Assembly: GCA_016712675.1 (NCBI GenBank)
Contig: JADJQR010000001.1
Location: 4,154,001 to 4,218,000 of the forward strand
Source: a bacterium
Lineage (GTDB): Bacteria > Krumholzibacteriota > Krumholzibacteriia > LZORAL124-64-63
Length of the DNA stretch: 64,000 nt
Direction: 5' to 3'
The position numbers and the translations under genes were made by a program. The notes beneath the pieces were generated by a model that saw only the letters and a list, made by a program, of their open reading frames with translations, was not told the DNA's origin and did no database searches. Below are positions 43,849 through 52,249 of this stretch, piece after piece. Position 1 is the first letter of the stretch. The number at the start of each line of letters is the position of its first letter.

Positions 43849-44605
43849 TCATCCGCTCTCCCGGATGAACCGCCGCCGCCTGGACGTCACGGCCGGCGCC
43901 CGGTCAGAGAACCGTCCTGTTATGTCCGCCGCCGCCGGCGGCGGCGAGGCGTAGGGATGGCGCTGATCGATCCGCGCCGGATCGCGCGCGCAATCGAGGT
44001 GGAATTGCTGCATGCGGTCGAACACCGCCAGGAGCTGGTCGGGGCGTTCGTAGTGGTCCAGCCCGCAGCGCGCGAGGGCCAGCATCGTCTCGTGCACGGC
44101 CTCGAGCGTCGCGAGACAGCCCTCCTGCGGCTGGCGCTTGATGACGTAGCGGCTGGGTGCCGCCGCCGTGAAGACGACGCGCGGCAATTGCTGCAGACGC
44201 GGCGAGAGCTTGAGCATCTTGCGCGCGCGACCCCAGGTGGCGTCCAGCACGAAGACCACCAGGCGCCGGCCGGCCGGCCAGGTCAGCGGCCGTAAGCGCG
44301 CCGCGCGAGAGGTTGCGCGCGCCCTCGCCCGGGTAGAGCAGCACGGGAAAGCTGGCCGGATCGCGCAGGATCTCCTGCACCGCCGGATGGTTGTCGCACT
44401 CCAGCGCCATGTGCACTTCGCTGTCCGCCAGGCAGAGATGCGTCAGCCGGCCGGTCGCGGCCTTCTCCCTTTTCCACTCCTTCGGGTGCATGAGCAGCAC
44501 GAAGCGCGTCCGGGTGTTCATCGGCTCGATGGAGGCGCACCAGCAGTGCGCCTTCGGCCAGAAGCAGCGGTAACAGGTCTCGCGGCTCATCGGCAATGAA
44601 TACAT
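43849..44605 (-). pseudogene. DTW-domain tRNA-uridine aminocarboxypropyltransferase, frameshifted
   Basis: Two overlapping minus-strand frames together encode one DTW-domain protein. The first (from the ATG at 44605, or 44590) has the zinc-binding CYRCFWPKAHCWC and MHPKEWKREK. The second (ending 43849) has LDATWGRARKMLK, the DTW core, and continues to the end. They meet in a (CCGG)3CC run at 44266-44279. Removing one CCGG unit would give a continuous LAGRRLVVFVLDATWG. Intact family members (TapT/TuaA) add the acp group to uridine in tRNA. As sequenced the gene is disrupted. Confidence 0.8.
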
Positions 44606-44824
44606 CGGCGACGGGCCGTCGCGCAAGCCCGGGGCACCGGTTCTGGACGAACGCGTCGTGGGTGTCGATTCAGACCAGCGATTGCGCGGCCGTCTGTCGG
44701 GACGGCATCGCGATCCATAGCGCAATGGGAAGATCCAGCTCGAGCGTGGGCGCCTCCTGGAACGCCGCTGCGGGGCAGGGCGACGGAAGGGGCCGAGGCG
44801 TTGGCAACCGCCGCAAGACCGGGA

Positions 44825-45580
44825 CTACGGGCGCGTGTACTCGTACAGACGCGACGCGCTGTCGCTGATGACGTAGACGTGGCCATTGGCGGGATTGACC
44901 GCGATCCCCTCGGCCTTGTCCACGGCAATGTCGTACGTGACCAGGGGATTGCCGGCCAGATCGATCATCGCGACCTGGGCGCTCTCGTCGCTGACCACCC
45001 AGAGCCGGCCGGCGGCGGCGTCCCAGGCGATGCCGGACAGATCGGCGACAAAGGTGACGGTGCGCGAGTCGAGAACCGTCCCGTCGGGCGCAACGCCCAG
45101 CAGGAGTGCAGGGTCCTTCTCGTTCACCACATGGAAGCGGCCCGTGACGGGACTGGAGGTTAGGCCTTCGAGACCGCTGTTGGCGTCCCCTCCCAGCCCC
45201 GCCACGGACACTCGCCCCAGTTCGTTGCCCTCCGCGTCCAGATGCACGATCTGCCTGAGCCTCTCCTCCGCCACGAACAGGCTGCCGTCAGCTGGGTCCT
45301 GCCAGACTCCCTCGGGATCGTCCCCGACGAAGGCGAGGGTCGTGACCACGGCGCCGTCGGTCAGGCGCAGGCGGTACACTCGTCCGGTCTGGTCGCTGAC
45401 CGTCCACGCGTGGATCCCGTCGCGATCGAGGCACAGATCCGAAGGCTCTGGCACGTCGACAGCCACCGTACGCACCAGCGTCAGTCCGTCTTCCGCCGGC
45501 GGCGTCGGCTCCGACCCGTGGTCACAGCCGACGACCGCCAGCATCAGCAGCCATCCGGGCAGCCGCCGGGTCAACGCCAT
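44825..45580 (-). CDS. Lipoprotein, SdiA-regulated/phytase-like beta-propeller
   Basis: 251 residues. The signal ends in VVGC (lipobox). Propeller blades carry the family's acidic signatures GDDPEGV, LFVAEERLRQI, GLEGLTSSP, LWVVSDES and AEGIAVNP. These match the SdiA-regulated family, which is related to beta-propeller phytases. Calcium binding and a phosphatase-like activity are possible, but catalytic residues cannot be assigned. It is the last gene after the LTD lipoprotein (14-bp gap) in the presumed anion-uptake operon. The ATG at 45580 begins the signal peptide. Confidence 0.7.
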   Translation of the reverse strand: MALTRRLPGWLLMLAVVGCDHGSEPTPPAEDGLTLVRTVAVDVPEPSDLCLDRDGIHAWTVSDQTGRVYRLRLTDGAVVTTLAFVGDDPEGVWQDPADGSLFVAEERLRQIVHLDAEGNELGRVSVAGLGGDANSGLEGLTSSPVTGRFHVVNEKDPALLLGVAPDGTVLDSRTVTFVADLSGIAWDAAAGRLWVVSDESAQVAMIDLAGNPLVTYDIAVDKAEGIAVNPANGHVYVISDSASRLYEYTRP

Positions 45581-45594
45581 GCCGGTCCTTCGCT

Positions 45595-46920
45595 TCACCG
45601 GCCAGGCGTGCCGTTGGTCGCGCCCGGGGTCGGAGTCGTGAATGTCGTCCAGTTCTCGGAGCCGTCCGGCAGCCGACCGCTGGAGACGTCCGTCGTCTGG
45701 GCCGCGAACGTGAGGCTGTCGATCTCCACCAGCGTGTCGGTGTAGAGCCCGATCGCCTCGCCGCCGGCGCTCAGCTTGGGCACGATGTGAGTCGGGCCCT
45801 CCTCCGGCTCGGCGTCCGCCCACAGCAGCAGATACCCGCCCGCCGGCACCGTGGTGGCGGCGGCGTCGGTGGTCGGGATCTGGTACTTCGTCGGCGATGA
45901 CAGGTCGTCGGTGATGTACATGCCCCCCAGGTCGACGGGCGTCGGCCCGGCATTGTAGATCTCGATCCAGTCCTCCGGGTCGCCGAACGGGTCCGGCGTG
46001 GCGCCGCTGTTGCTGGCCAGGAACTCGTTGATGAAAAGCTGCGGCGCGGTGCCGCCGCCGGCCACCGTGTAGGTGAACGTCGCCGTCGGTGCGTTGGCTG
46101 GCAGCAACGTGACGCGCGCATCATTGTCCACTGCGCGCAGGTACCAGGTCACCACGGCACCTCCCGCCTGGGCGGGGATGCTCCCACTCCAGGTCGCGCC
46201 GGACGCCGTCAGATTCACGGGCGCAAAGGAGCCTCCGTCGACCGCGTAGTGCACCGTCACCGCGGCCACGGACCCGTTGTCGGTCACGTCTGCCGACACC
46301 AGGACCGCCTCGCTCGCGGTCGGCGCGGTCGGCACCAACGTCGGCGTACCGATGACGGGATCCTGGTTCACGCCGCCGCCGCTGTTGGCTGCACCCGGCG
46401 TCGGCGCCACGAAGGCCGCCCAGGTGTCGCCGCCATCCACGGTGCGCCCATAGGAAACGTCGGTTGTTTGCGGCCCGAAGGTCATCTCCACGACCGGGTC
46501 GCCACTCGACTCATAGATCCCGATGTCCTCGCCCCCGGCGCCCAGGTTGAAGCTCGTGTGCAGCGGGCCCTGATCGGGCGTGCTGTCACACCAGAGCAAC
46601 AGGAAGCCTCCCGGCTGGATCACGGTCGTCGCGCCGTGGCCGTTCTCGATCGTGAACTTCGTCGGATCGCCAAGGTTGTCCGTCACGTGGTAGCCGGCCA
46701 CATCGATGGGCGAGCCACCGCGATTGTGCAGTTCGATCCAGTCGTCGAAGTCGCCGTGTTCGTCGGCGCCCTGGCTGTTGTTGCTGGCCATGAACTCGTT
46801 GACGACCAGGTCGCCCGCGGTCGGGGGCGGCTGGTCGGAGGGCGTCTCCATGTCGCAGCCGCCCAGCAGCAACATCGGCAGCGCCAGGATCAGCACATGG
46901 AATCCGTACGTCGCTCGCAT
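45595..46920 (-). CDS. Lipoprotein with two lamin-tail domains
   Basis: 441 residues. Lipobox LGGC near residue 22. LTD 1 (about 37-170: LVVNEFMASNNSQG, DDWIELHNRG) and LTD 2 (about 293-430: LFINEFLASNSG, EDWIEIYNAG) flank an Ig-like domain (190-285). LTD modules occur on surface proteins of FCB and other bacteria, often with nucleases or phosphatases. It is placed 60 bp after the porin gene and 14 bp before the propeller gene, which points to a shared transcript. Confidence 0.75.
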   Translation of the reverse strand: MRATYGFHVLILALPMLLLGGCDMETPSDQPPPTAGDLVVNEFMASNNSQGADEHGDFDDWIELHNRGGSPIDVAGYHVTDNLGDPTKFTIENGHGATTVIQPGGFLLLWCDSTPDQGPLHTSFNLGAGGEDIGIYESSGDPVVEMTFGPQTTDVSYGRTVDGGDTWAAFVAPTPGAANSGGGVNQDPVIGTPTLVPTAPTASEAVLVSADVTDNGSVAAVTVHYAVDGGSFAPVNLTASGATWSGSIPAQAGGAVVTWYLRAVDNDARVTLLPANAPTATFTYTVAGGGTAPQLFINEFLASNSGATPDPFGDPEDWIEIYNAGPTPVDLGGMYITDDLSSPTKYQIPTTDAAATTVPAGGYLLLWADAEPEEGPTHIVPKLSAGGEAIGLYTDTLVEIDSLTFAAQTTDVSSGRLPDGSENWTTFTTPTPGATNGTPGR

Positions 46921-46980
46921 CTGCGCCTCCTCGTCTCGAATGCCGACACGTACCCACCGCCGCGGGCCGAACGCCGGAAC

Positions 46981-48204
46981 CTAGAACATGAGCAGCACCC
47001 GGAACTGGTAGAACTGGAAATCGTCGTTGCCGACGACCGACCCACCGGAATTCGCGTCGACGTCGTTGTCGACCAGCACCCAGCTGTTGTACACGCGCAC
47101 GTTCGCGTTGGCGTGCCAGTTGAGCCCCAGGGTCAAGGACGCTGATTCGCCCCCTCGCACGTCCAGGTCCGTCATGTCGACCGCGCTGTAGCGCGCCAGG
47201 ACTTCCCAGGCACCGCGCTCGGACGTGGGCACCACGCGACCGAACTCGGCATCCTCCCAGACGTAGGGATGGGTGTCGTCGGTCAGGAAGAACGATGCGC
47301 TCACATAGGCGCCACCGAAGCCCAGGTCCTCCAGGACGCCCAGGCGCTTGAGGCCGACATCGACGTACTCGGCCTGCACGCGCAGCCGGTGGTTGACGTA
47401 GGCGAACTCGCCACCGACGAGGTTGTAGGTATCGACCTGACCGATGTTGCCGGTGTCGACGAACTTGTAGTTGTTCACGCGGTATTCGTTGCGCGTCCGG
47501 AAGCGGACGTTGCCGGTCTGCAGTTGCGGCCGGCGGTGGGAGCCGGCTACGCCCAGATGAAGCACCTGACCGCTGTCGCGCAGGAAGTTGGCGGTAAATC
47601 GACCGGTGACGTTCCAGGCCATGTCGTCGTCCTCGGTCTCGAATTCGGTGACGTCCGGCCCAAACACGCCGGCCGCCACGCGCCAGCGCGGCGCGAACCG
47701 CGCCACCTCGAAGCCCATCTTGCGGCCGGGCACGAATCCGTCGGTGGCCTGGCTGCGCTCCTGGAACTGGATATTGCGGCTGGAGGTGTTCTCCTCGAGG
47801 CCGAACGGTTCGCGGAAGTTGCCGGCACGCACGTAACCCTGTCCGCCGAACAGGTTGTCGTAGCGCAGGTAGGCATCCTTCATGGCCGCCGCTTCCTCGG
47901 CGAAATCGACATCCATCTCGGCGTACCAGTCGCCCCAGAGCACGGTCTTGAAGGCCAGGCGCGCGCGACGCAACTGCACTCCGTCACCCAGCGGGTTCTT
48001 GTCCTCGACGAAGAAGAGTCCGTCCAGGTTCACGCGCCCGTCCAACGACCACTTGAACTTCCCGTCGTCCGAGGCGAAGAGCAACACACCATCGGCGCTC
48101 TCCGAATGCAAGGGCGTGGTCGCCGCAACAGCCGCGCCGGCGCACGCGATCAAGAACAGCGCCGCCAGCACGGTTCTTCTTGCCTGGTAGCCTACGAACC
48201 TCAT
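46981..48204 (-). CDS. OprO/OprP-like phosphate-selective porin
   Basis: 407 residues with a signal peptide (to about 27). The mature part fits the OprO/P family: GKFKWSLDGRVNLDG, LRRARLAFKTVLWGDWYAEMD, YVRAGNFREPFGLEE and a terminal RVLLMF. OprP and OprO take up phosphate and pyrophosphate/polyphosphate; other members pass different anions. The start ATG follows GGGAGGATC and overlaps the stop of the preceding gene. The context (transporter, CYTH hydrolase) fits phosphate-like substrates. Confidence 0.85.
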   Translation of the reverse strand: MRFVGYQARRTVLAALFLIACAGAAVAATTPLHSESADGVLLFASDDGKFKWSLDGRVNLDGLFFVEDKNPLGDGVQLRRARLAFKTVLWGDWYAEMDVDFAEEAAAMKDAYLRYDNLFGGQGYVRAGNFREPFGLEENTSSRNIQFQERSQATDGFVPGRKMGFEVARFAPRWRVAAGVFGPDVTEFETEDDDMAWNVTGRFTANFLRDSGQVLHLGVAGSHRRPQLQTGNVRFRTRNEYRVNNYKFVDTGNIGQVDTYNLVGGEFAYVNHRLRVQAEYVDVGLKRLGVLEDLGFGGAYVSASFFLTDDTHPYVWEDAEFGRVVPTSERGAWEVLARYSAVDMTDLDVRGGESASLTLGLNWHANANVRVYNSWVLVDNDVDANSGGSVVGNDDFQFYQFRVLLMF

Positions 48205-49016
48205 GCCTGATCCTCCCGGTTGGGAACCACCGCGCCCTCCGGGCGCGTACGACCGACCTGCTTGCGGAAAAAGATGAGATACAGCGCCGCCAGCGACAGG
48301 CCGGCGACCAGGGGCACCTTCCCGCGCCCCGTCCGCTCGGCGATCAGGCCCAGGCTCGCCTGGGCGCCCGGGCGCAGCGTGCCCGCGGCCAGGGTCACCT
48401 GGTCGCGATCTGCCACCCTCGTCAGCGCATACGGCGGCGTTGGAGACACCCGCGGCTTGAAGGCGGGCTCCGAGCCGGTGACCTGGCGGATCCGGAACTC
48501 GGGAGGCAGCACCAGCACCAGGCGGTATGAGCCGATGGTCAGCTCGGTGTCGTTGACGAAGCGCCGCGAGAGGTCGTGCGCGCCGAACGCCGAGCGGAGC
48601 CGGTCCCAATCCGCGGCCTTCGCCAGCCGGCAAGACACGCGTACGGTGTCGCCGGTAGCAGCGGTCGAATCGACCGCCACCTCCAGCAGCAGCCGGCCGT
48701 TGAGCTCGCGCGGCAACGCAGGCGAGACGTCGTCGGCGATAGTCGGGCCGACCGGCGCGACCGCGGTACTGAACCCGGACGCGCCGTCGTAGCCGAACGG
48801 CAGGCGCAGCACGGCCGGCCCCGGCGCGCCGAGCACGGCCGTCACCAGCAGTTCCGCCGCACCGTCTGCCGCCAGATCCAGGCGATGATGCAGCGCCGCC
48901 AGCGTGTCGGCGCGGCTCGGCGCGGCGTCCGCTGCGGTGGCAACCGCCGGCAAGGCGACGGCCAACGTCGCCAGGCACGCAATGCCCAGGGCCAGGCGGT
49001 GAGGGCTGCTTACCAT
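48201..49016 (-). CDS. Secreted membrane-anchored protein of unknown function
   Basis: 271 residues. A signal peptide (to about 28) and a single hydrophobic segment near the C-terminus (VPLVAGLSLAALYLIFF), followed by a short basic tail, give a periplasmic domain anchored at its C-terminus. The domain is beta-rich (LELTIGSYRLVLVLPPEF-like strands) and unrecognised. Its start overlaps the end of the SLC13 gene by seven bases and its end overlaps the porin start, so it is encoded strictly between transporter and porin and may link them. Confidence 0.6.
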   Translation of the reverse strand: MVSSPHRLALGIACLATLAVALPAVATAADAAPSRADTLAALHHRLDLAADGAAELLVTAVLGAPGPAVLRLPFGYDGASGFSTAVAPVGPTIADDVSPALPRELNGRLLLEVAVDSTAATGDTVRVSCRLAKAADWDRLRSAFGAHDLSRRFVNDTELTIGSYRLVLVLPPEFRIRQVTGSEPAFKPRVSPTPPYALTRVADRDQVTLAAGTLRPGAQASLGLIAERTGRGKVPLVAGLSLAALYLIFFRKQVGRTRPEGAVVPNREDQA

Positions 49017-50566
49017 CCCGGCGTGACCCCCAGCACGCGGAACCAGGTGAAGCCGGCGACGATCAGCAGGACGGTGCCGACCGCGGTCATGATCAGACCG
49101 TACTTCAGGCTGTCGAGGACCGAGTACTGTCCGGTGCCGTAGAAGATGACGTTCGGCTTGGCGTTGATGGGCAGCGTGATAACCCAATCGATGGTGAACG
49201 CCGCCGGCAGCGCCAGCCACAGCGGATCGAAGCCGAGGGTCTGCGCCGTGGCGATGACGAAGGGGATGAAGATGAGCGTGCGCATCGTCTTGCTGGTGAA
49301 GAAGATGTGCGAGAACATATTCACCGCGATGATCACGCAGTAGACCGGCCAGAAGCCGACGCCGGGACCGATATTCAGCTGGGCGAACAGCGAGCCGACC
49401 AGCCAGCGAGCCGCACCGGTGTCGTTCAAGGCCAGGCCGCCGGCGTAGGCACCGCACGAGAACAGCATCAGGTGCCACGGGATATCCGCCTCGTTCCACT
49501 TCAGAAGCCCGATGCGCGGCGCCAGCGCGATGACGGCGCCGATGAACGCCGCCATGACCGCGGTGATCTCGAACCCGAACAGCGACATGTGCAGCCGGTC
49601 GGTGATCCACAGCCCGATGACCAGGCCGAAGACCGCCATGGCGCGCTTCTCGCCACCGCTGACAGGGCCCATTGCCGCCAATCGGTCGCGCAGCATGTCG
49701 ATGCCGCCGGCGACCACGGGGCGACGCTGTTCCGGTGGCACCCTGAAGACGAATCGCGGCCCGATGTACCAGTTGACCAGCATCGCGACCGCCACGACCG
49801 GCAGGCTCGCAAACAGCCAGTCGGTGTAGTAGACACGCTCGCCGGCCATCGACACGATGAACGCCACCGCAATGAGGTTGGCGTTGCTACCGGTCATGAA
49901 CGCGCTGGAGCCGAAGTCGACCGCGTGCATGTTCTGCAGCGTCAGGTTGCGCCCGAAGTTGTTCGGCGCGTCGCTCGAGGCGCCATAGATGCCAGCGACC
50001 GCCAGGATGATCGGTAGCATCATCGCGGCCCGCGCCGCGGTGGCCGGGATGAATGCGGCCAGAAGCAGGTTCAGCGCGAAGAACGCCAGCAGGACGCGCC
50101 CTGACGAGCCGCCCCAGCGCACGATCAACGACAGGGCCATCCGCTTGGCCAGCTGGGTCTTGACGAGCATGGAGGAGAGGATGAACGCCAGGACGTTCAG
50201 CCAGATGACGCTGTAGCCGAGCACGCCCAGCACATCGTCCTCGGCCCAGGCGCCGGTGAATACGAGCAGCGCCATCAGGACCAGCGACGTCAGATGGGTC
50301 GGGATCGGCTCGCTGACCCACCAGGTCAGCGCCAGGGCAAAGCACGCGATGACCGTCTGCCCGGCGCCGCTCAGTCCGGAGGGCCGCTCCATGTAGTAGA
50401 TGAGCAGGAAGGCGACGATTCCGAACGGGAAGCCGATGTACCTCAGCCAGCGCTCGCCACGGCTCGCGGTTCGCTCGGCAGCATTGCTAAGGCGGTGGCG
50501 GCTGAGGTCGAGCAGCTCGTCGACCCGGCCGGGCGCCTGGACACCTGCCGCGGTGTTCGTCGTCAT
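49010..50566 (-). CDS. DASS/SLC13-family anion:sodium symporter
   Basis: 518 residues. A ~40-residue cytoplasmic N-terminus precedes 11-12 membrane helices. Motifs typical of DASS carriers: PATAARAAMMLPI with the first substrate hairpin, TGSNANLIAVA (SNT-like sodium site), and the second copy around FSHIFFTSKTMRTLIFIP. Family substrates include dicarboxylates, sulfate and phosphate. It is preceded by the CYTH hydrolase gene (55-bp gap) and followed by the anchored protein and porin. The ATG at 50566 has GAGGTCCCG before it. Confidence 0.88.
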   Translation of the reverse strand: MTTNTAAGVQAPGRVDELLDLSRHRLSNAAERTASRGERWLRYIGFPFGIVAFLLIYYMERPSGLSGAGQTVIACFALALTWWVSEPIPTHLTSLVLMALLVFTGAWAEDDVLGVLGYSVIWLNVLAFILSSMLVKTQLAKRMALSLIVRWGGSSGRVLLAFFALNLLLAAFIPATAARAAMMLPIILAVAGIYGASSDAPNNFGRNLTLQNMHAVDFGSSAFMTGSNANLIAVAFIVSMAGERVYYTDWLFASLPVVAVAMLVNWYIGPRFVFRVPPEQRRPVVAGGIDMLRDRLAAMGPVSGGEKRAMAVFGLVIGLWITDRLHMSLFGFEITAVMAAFIGAVIALAPRIGLLKWNEADIPWHLMLFSCGAYAGGLALNDTGAARWLVGSLFAQLNIGPGVGFWPVYCVIIAVNMFSHIFFTSKTMRTLIFIPFVIATAQTLGFDPLWLALPAAFTIDWVITLPINAKPNVIFYGTGQYSVLDSLKYGLIMTAVGTVLLIVAGFTWFRVLGVTPGW

Positions 50567-50621
50567 CGGGACCTCGTAGTCATCGACGGTCCGCATCCGG
50601 CCGCGGAATCGCCGCGATCGC

Positions 50622-51083
50622 CTACCACGTCGTGAATGGATGGGCGATGAGGTTCGAATTGAAGTACCGCGGATCTCCGGTCACTTCCTCGCCGATCCAC
50701 TCCGGCCGGTCGAAGGTCTGGTCCTCGGACTTCAACTCGATCTCCGCGACGATCAACCCGCGGTTGACGCCGTCGAACTCGTCGATCTCCCACGTCAGGT
50801 CGCCTTGCGGGATCCGGTAGCGTGACTTCTCGACCAACGGCTGCTCGCACATCTCCAGCAGAGGGTTCGCGTCGGCGACGGGAATCTCGTACTCGAACTC
50901 GAGGCGGCTGGCCCCGACGGTGATGCCCTTGACGGTCAGGAAGCCCTTCTGTCCCACGGTCCGCACGCGGACCGTGCGTTCCTTGACGGTCGACAGGTAG
51001 CCCTGACGGTAGCCGACACCTGTGGCAAGAGCCCGCCAGGCGTCCCCGCGCACGAGGAACTTCCGCTCGATCTCCTTGGCCAT
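50622..51083 (-). CDS. CYTH-domain triphosphate tunnel hydrolase
   Basis: 153 residues. The MAKEIERKFLV start has the ExExK motif (Glu4, Glu6, Lys8), with tunnel strands RTVRVRTVGQKGFLTVKG, RLEFEYEIP and WEIDEFDG. CYTH proteins of this size hydrolyse inorganic tripolyphosphate or similar triphosphates with Mg/Mn. The ATG at 51083 fits GGAGGACC. It is the first gene of the minus-strand transporter/porin operon, suggesting the cargo is a phosphate chain; this is inference. Confidence 0.88.
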   Translation of the reverse strand: MAKEIERKFLVRGDAWRALATGVGYRQGYLSTVKERTVRVRTVGQKGFLTVKGITVGASRLEFEYEIPVADANPLLEMCEQPLVEKSRYRIPQGDLTWEIDEFDGVNRGLIVAEIELKSEDQTFDRPEWIGEEVTGDPRYFNSNLIAHPFTTW

Positions 51084-51253
51084 GTTCCGGTCCTCCGTTC
51101 GGGGTCGAATCCGGCACCGGACAACGCGGACCATGCCGGCGCTGGTGCGCGCTTCCGGGGTGCCCACAGCAACCGACGTTCCATCTCAGGTGCGAGTTAA
51201 TTGATTGTCGAACAGCGCCTTGCACTGTTTGTCCTGGGGCGGGATTCGGCCCT

Positions 51254-51300
51254 GGCGAAATTTCGCCTCGACAGGTGGCGGAATTTCGCCGATTATCGGC
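51254..51300. promoter_or_regulatory. Cluster of palindromes in divergent control region
   Basis: Three dyads lie side by side between the CYTH operon and the PhnD-like gene: GGCGAAATTTCGCC (51254-51267, perfect), GGCGGAATTTCGCC (51277-51290, one mismatch) and GCCGATTATCGGC (51288-51300, perfect around a central T). The first two are centred 23 bp apart, about two helical turns. They are likely binding sites for a shared regulator. Confidence 0.6.
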
Positions 51301-51337
51301 GCGTCGGTTCCACCAGGAGGGAACCACAGGAGGCTCC

Positions 51338-52249
51338 ATGCGGCAACCGCGTCTTTGGCTTGCGCTGGCAGGGGTGGCAGCCTTCATCGGGCTGAACCTC
51401 CTGGTGCTGGTCCGCGTGCTCGATCTGGGCCCCCCTCAGCCGCCACGCAAGGCGGAGACGGAGAACGACGACACGAGGCCGGTCGTGCGGGTCGGCGTGA
51501 TCTCACGCTATGCGCCGCGGCTGACCTACGACGCCTACCAGCCGGTGATGGACTACCTGAATGCGGCGGGCACGCATCGCTACGAGTTGAAGCTGAGCAC
51601 CAGCTATGAGGATGCGGCAGCCCAGCTGGAGCGGGGGGATGTCTCGGCTTCGTTCTTCGGCGCCTGGATCTATGCGCGTGTCGGCCCGGCGCTCGGCCTG
51701 GTGCCTGTTCTGGCCCCGCGCGACGGTGACGGCGTGGCCACCGCGCGGGCCGTGCTGATCACCGCGACTGGCAGCGGGATCGGGTCGGTGGCGGACCTGC
51801 GGGGACGCGCCGTGGCGCTGGCGTCGCGCAATTCCTACGCGGCGAACTGGTTCCTGTCCGAATGCTTGCCGGGCGCGGGGCTCCTGGTGGCCGATCTCGA
51901 CAGCGTCCACCACTACAGCCATCACCAGACCGTGGTCTATCGTGTGCGCGACGGCCACCATGACGCCGGCGTGGTCAAGGAGGACGTGGCGCAGCGCTTC
52001 GATGACGGTTCGATCCGCATCGTGGCGCGATCGGATCCCTATCCGGGACCGCCGCTGGTCGTCCGCGGCGACGACGACAGCCCCGCGCTGGCGGAACTGA
52101 TCGCCCTGCTCCTGGCCCTCGACCCCGCCGAGCCGGCAGCCGCCCGCCTGCTGGCCGGCTGGGACAACGAGTTCAACCGCGGCTTCGCCCGCGTGGACGC
52201 GGCCACCTACGCGCAGGCGCGGCTGCTTGCGGGGGAGGTCACCCCGTGA
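51338..52249 (+). CDS. PhnD-like periplasmic substrate-binding protein
   Basis: 303 residues. One N-terminal helix (6-28) serves as signal or anchor. A periplasmic binding-protein fold follows (VRVGVISRYAPRLTYDAYQPVMD; GRAVALASRNSYAANWFL), as in PhnD/PtxB-type proteins for phosphonate, phosphite or phosphate. No ABC permease is present. It is directly coupled to a histidine kinase (GTGA overlap), so it is probably a sensor that reports ligand to the kinase. A strong ACAGGAGG ribosome site is present. Confidence 0.85.
   Translation: MRQPRLWLALAGVAAFIGLNLLVLVRVLDLGPPQPPRKAETENDDTRPVVRVGVISRYAPRLTYDAYQPVMDYLNAAGTHRYELKLSTSYEDAAAQLERGDVSASFFGAWIYARVGPALGLVPVLAPRDGDGVATARAVLITATGSGIGSVADLRGRAVALASRNSYAANWFLSECLPGAGLLVADLDSVHHYSHHQTVVYRVRDGHHDAGVVKEDVAQRFDDGSIRIVARSDPYPGPPLVVRGDDDSPALAELIALLLALDPAEPAAARLLAGWDNEFNRGFARVDAATYAQARLLAGEVTP

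Noticed and set aside
51184-51337. Sigma-54 -24/-12 promoter in the divergent region
   Set aside because: Candidate GG/GC pairs are spaced 9 rather than 10 bases apart, so none meets the consensus.
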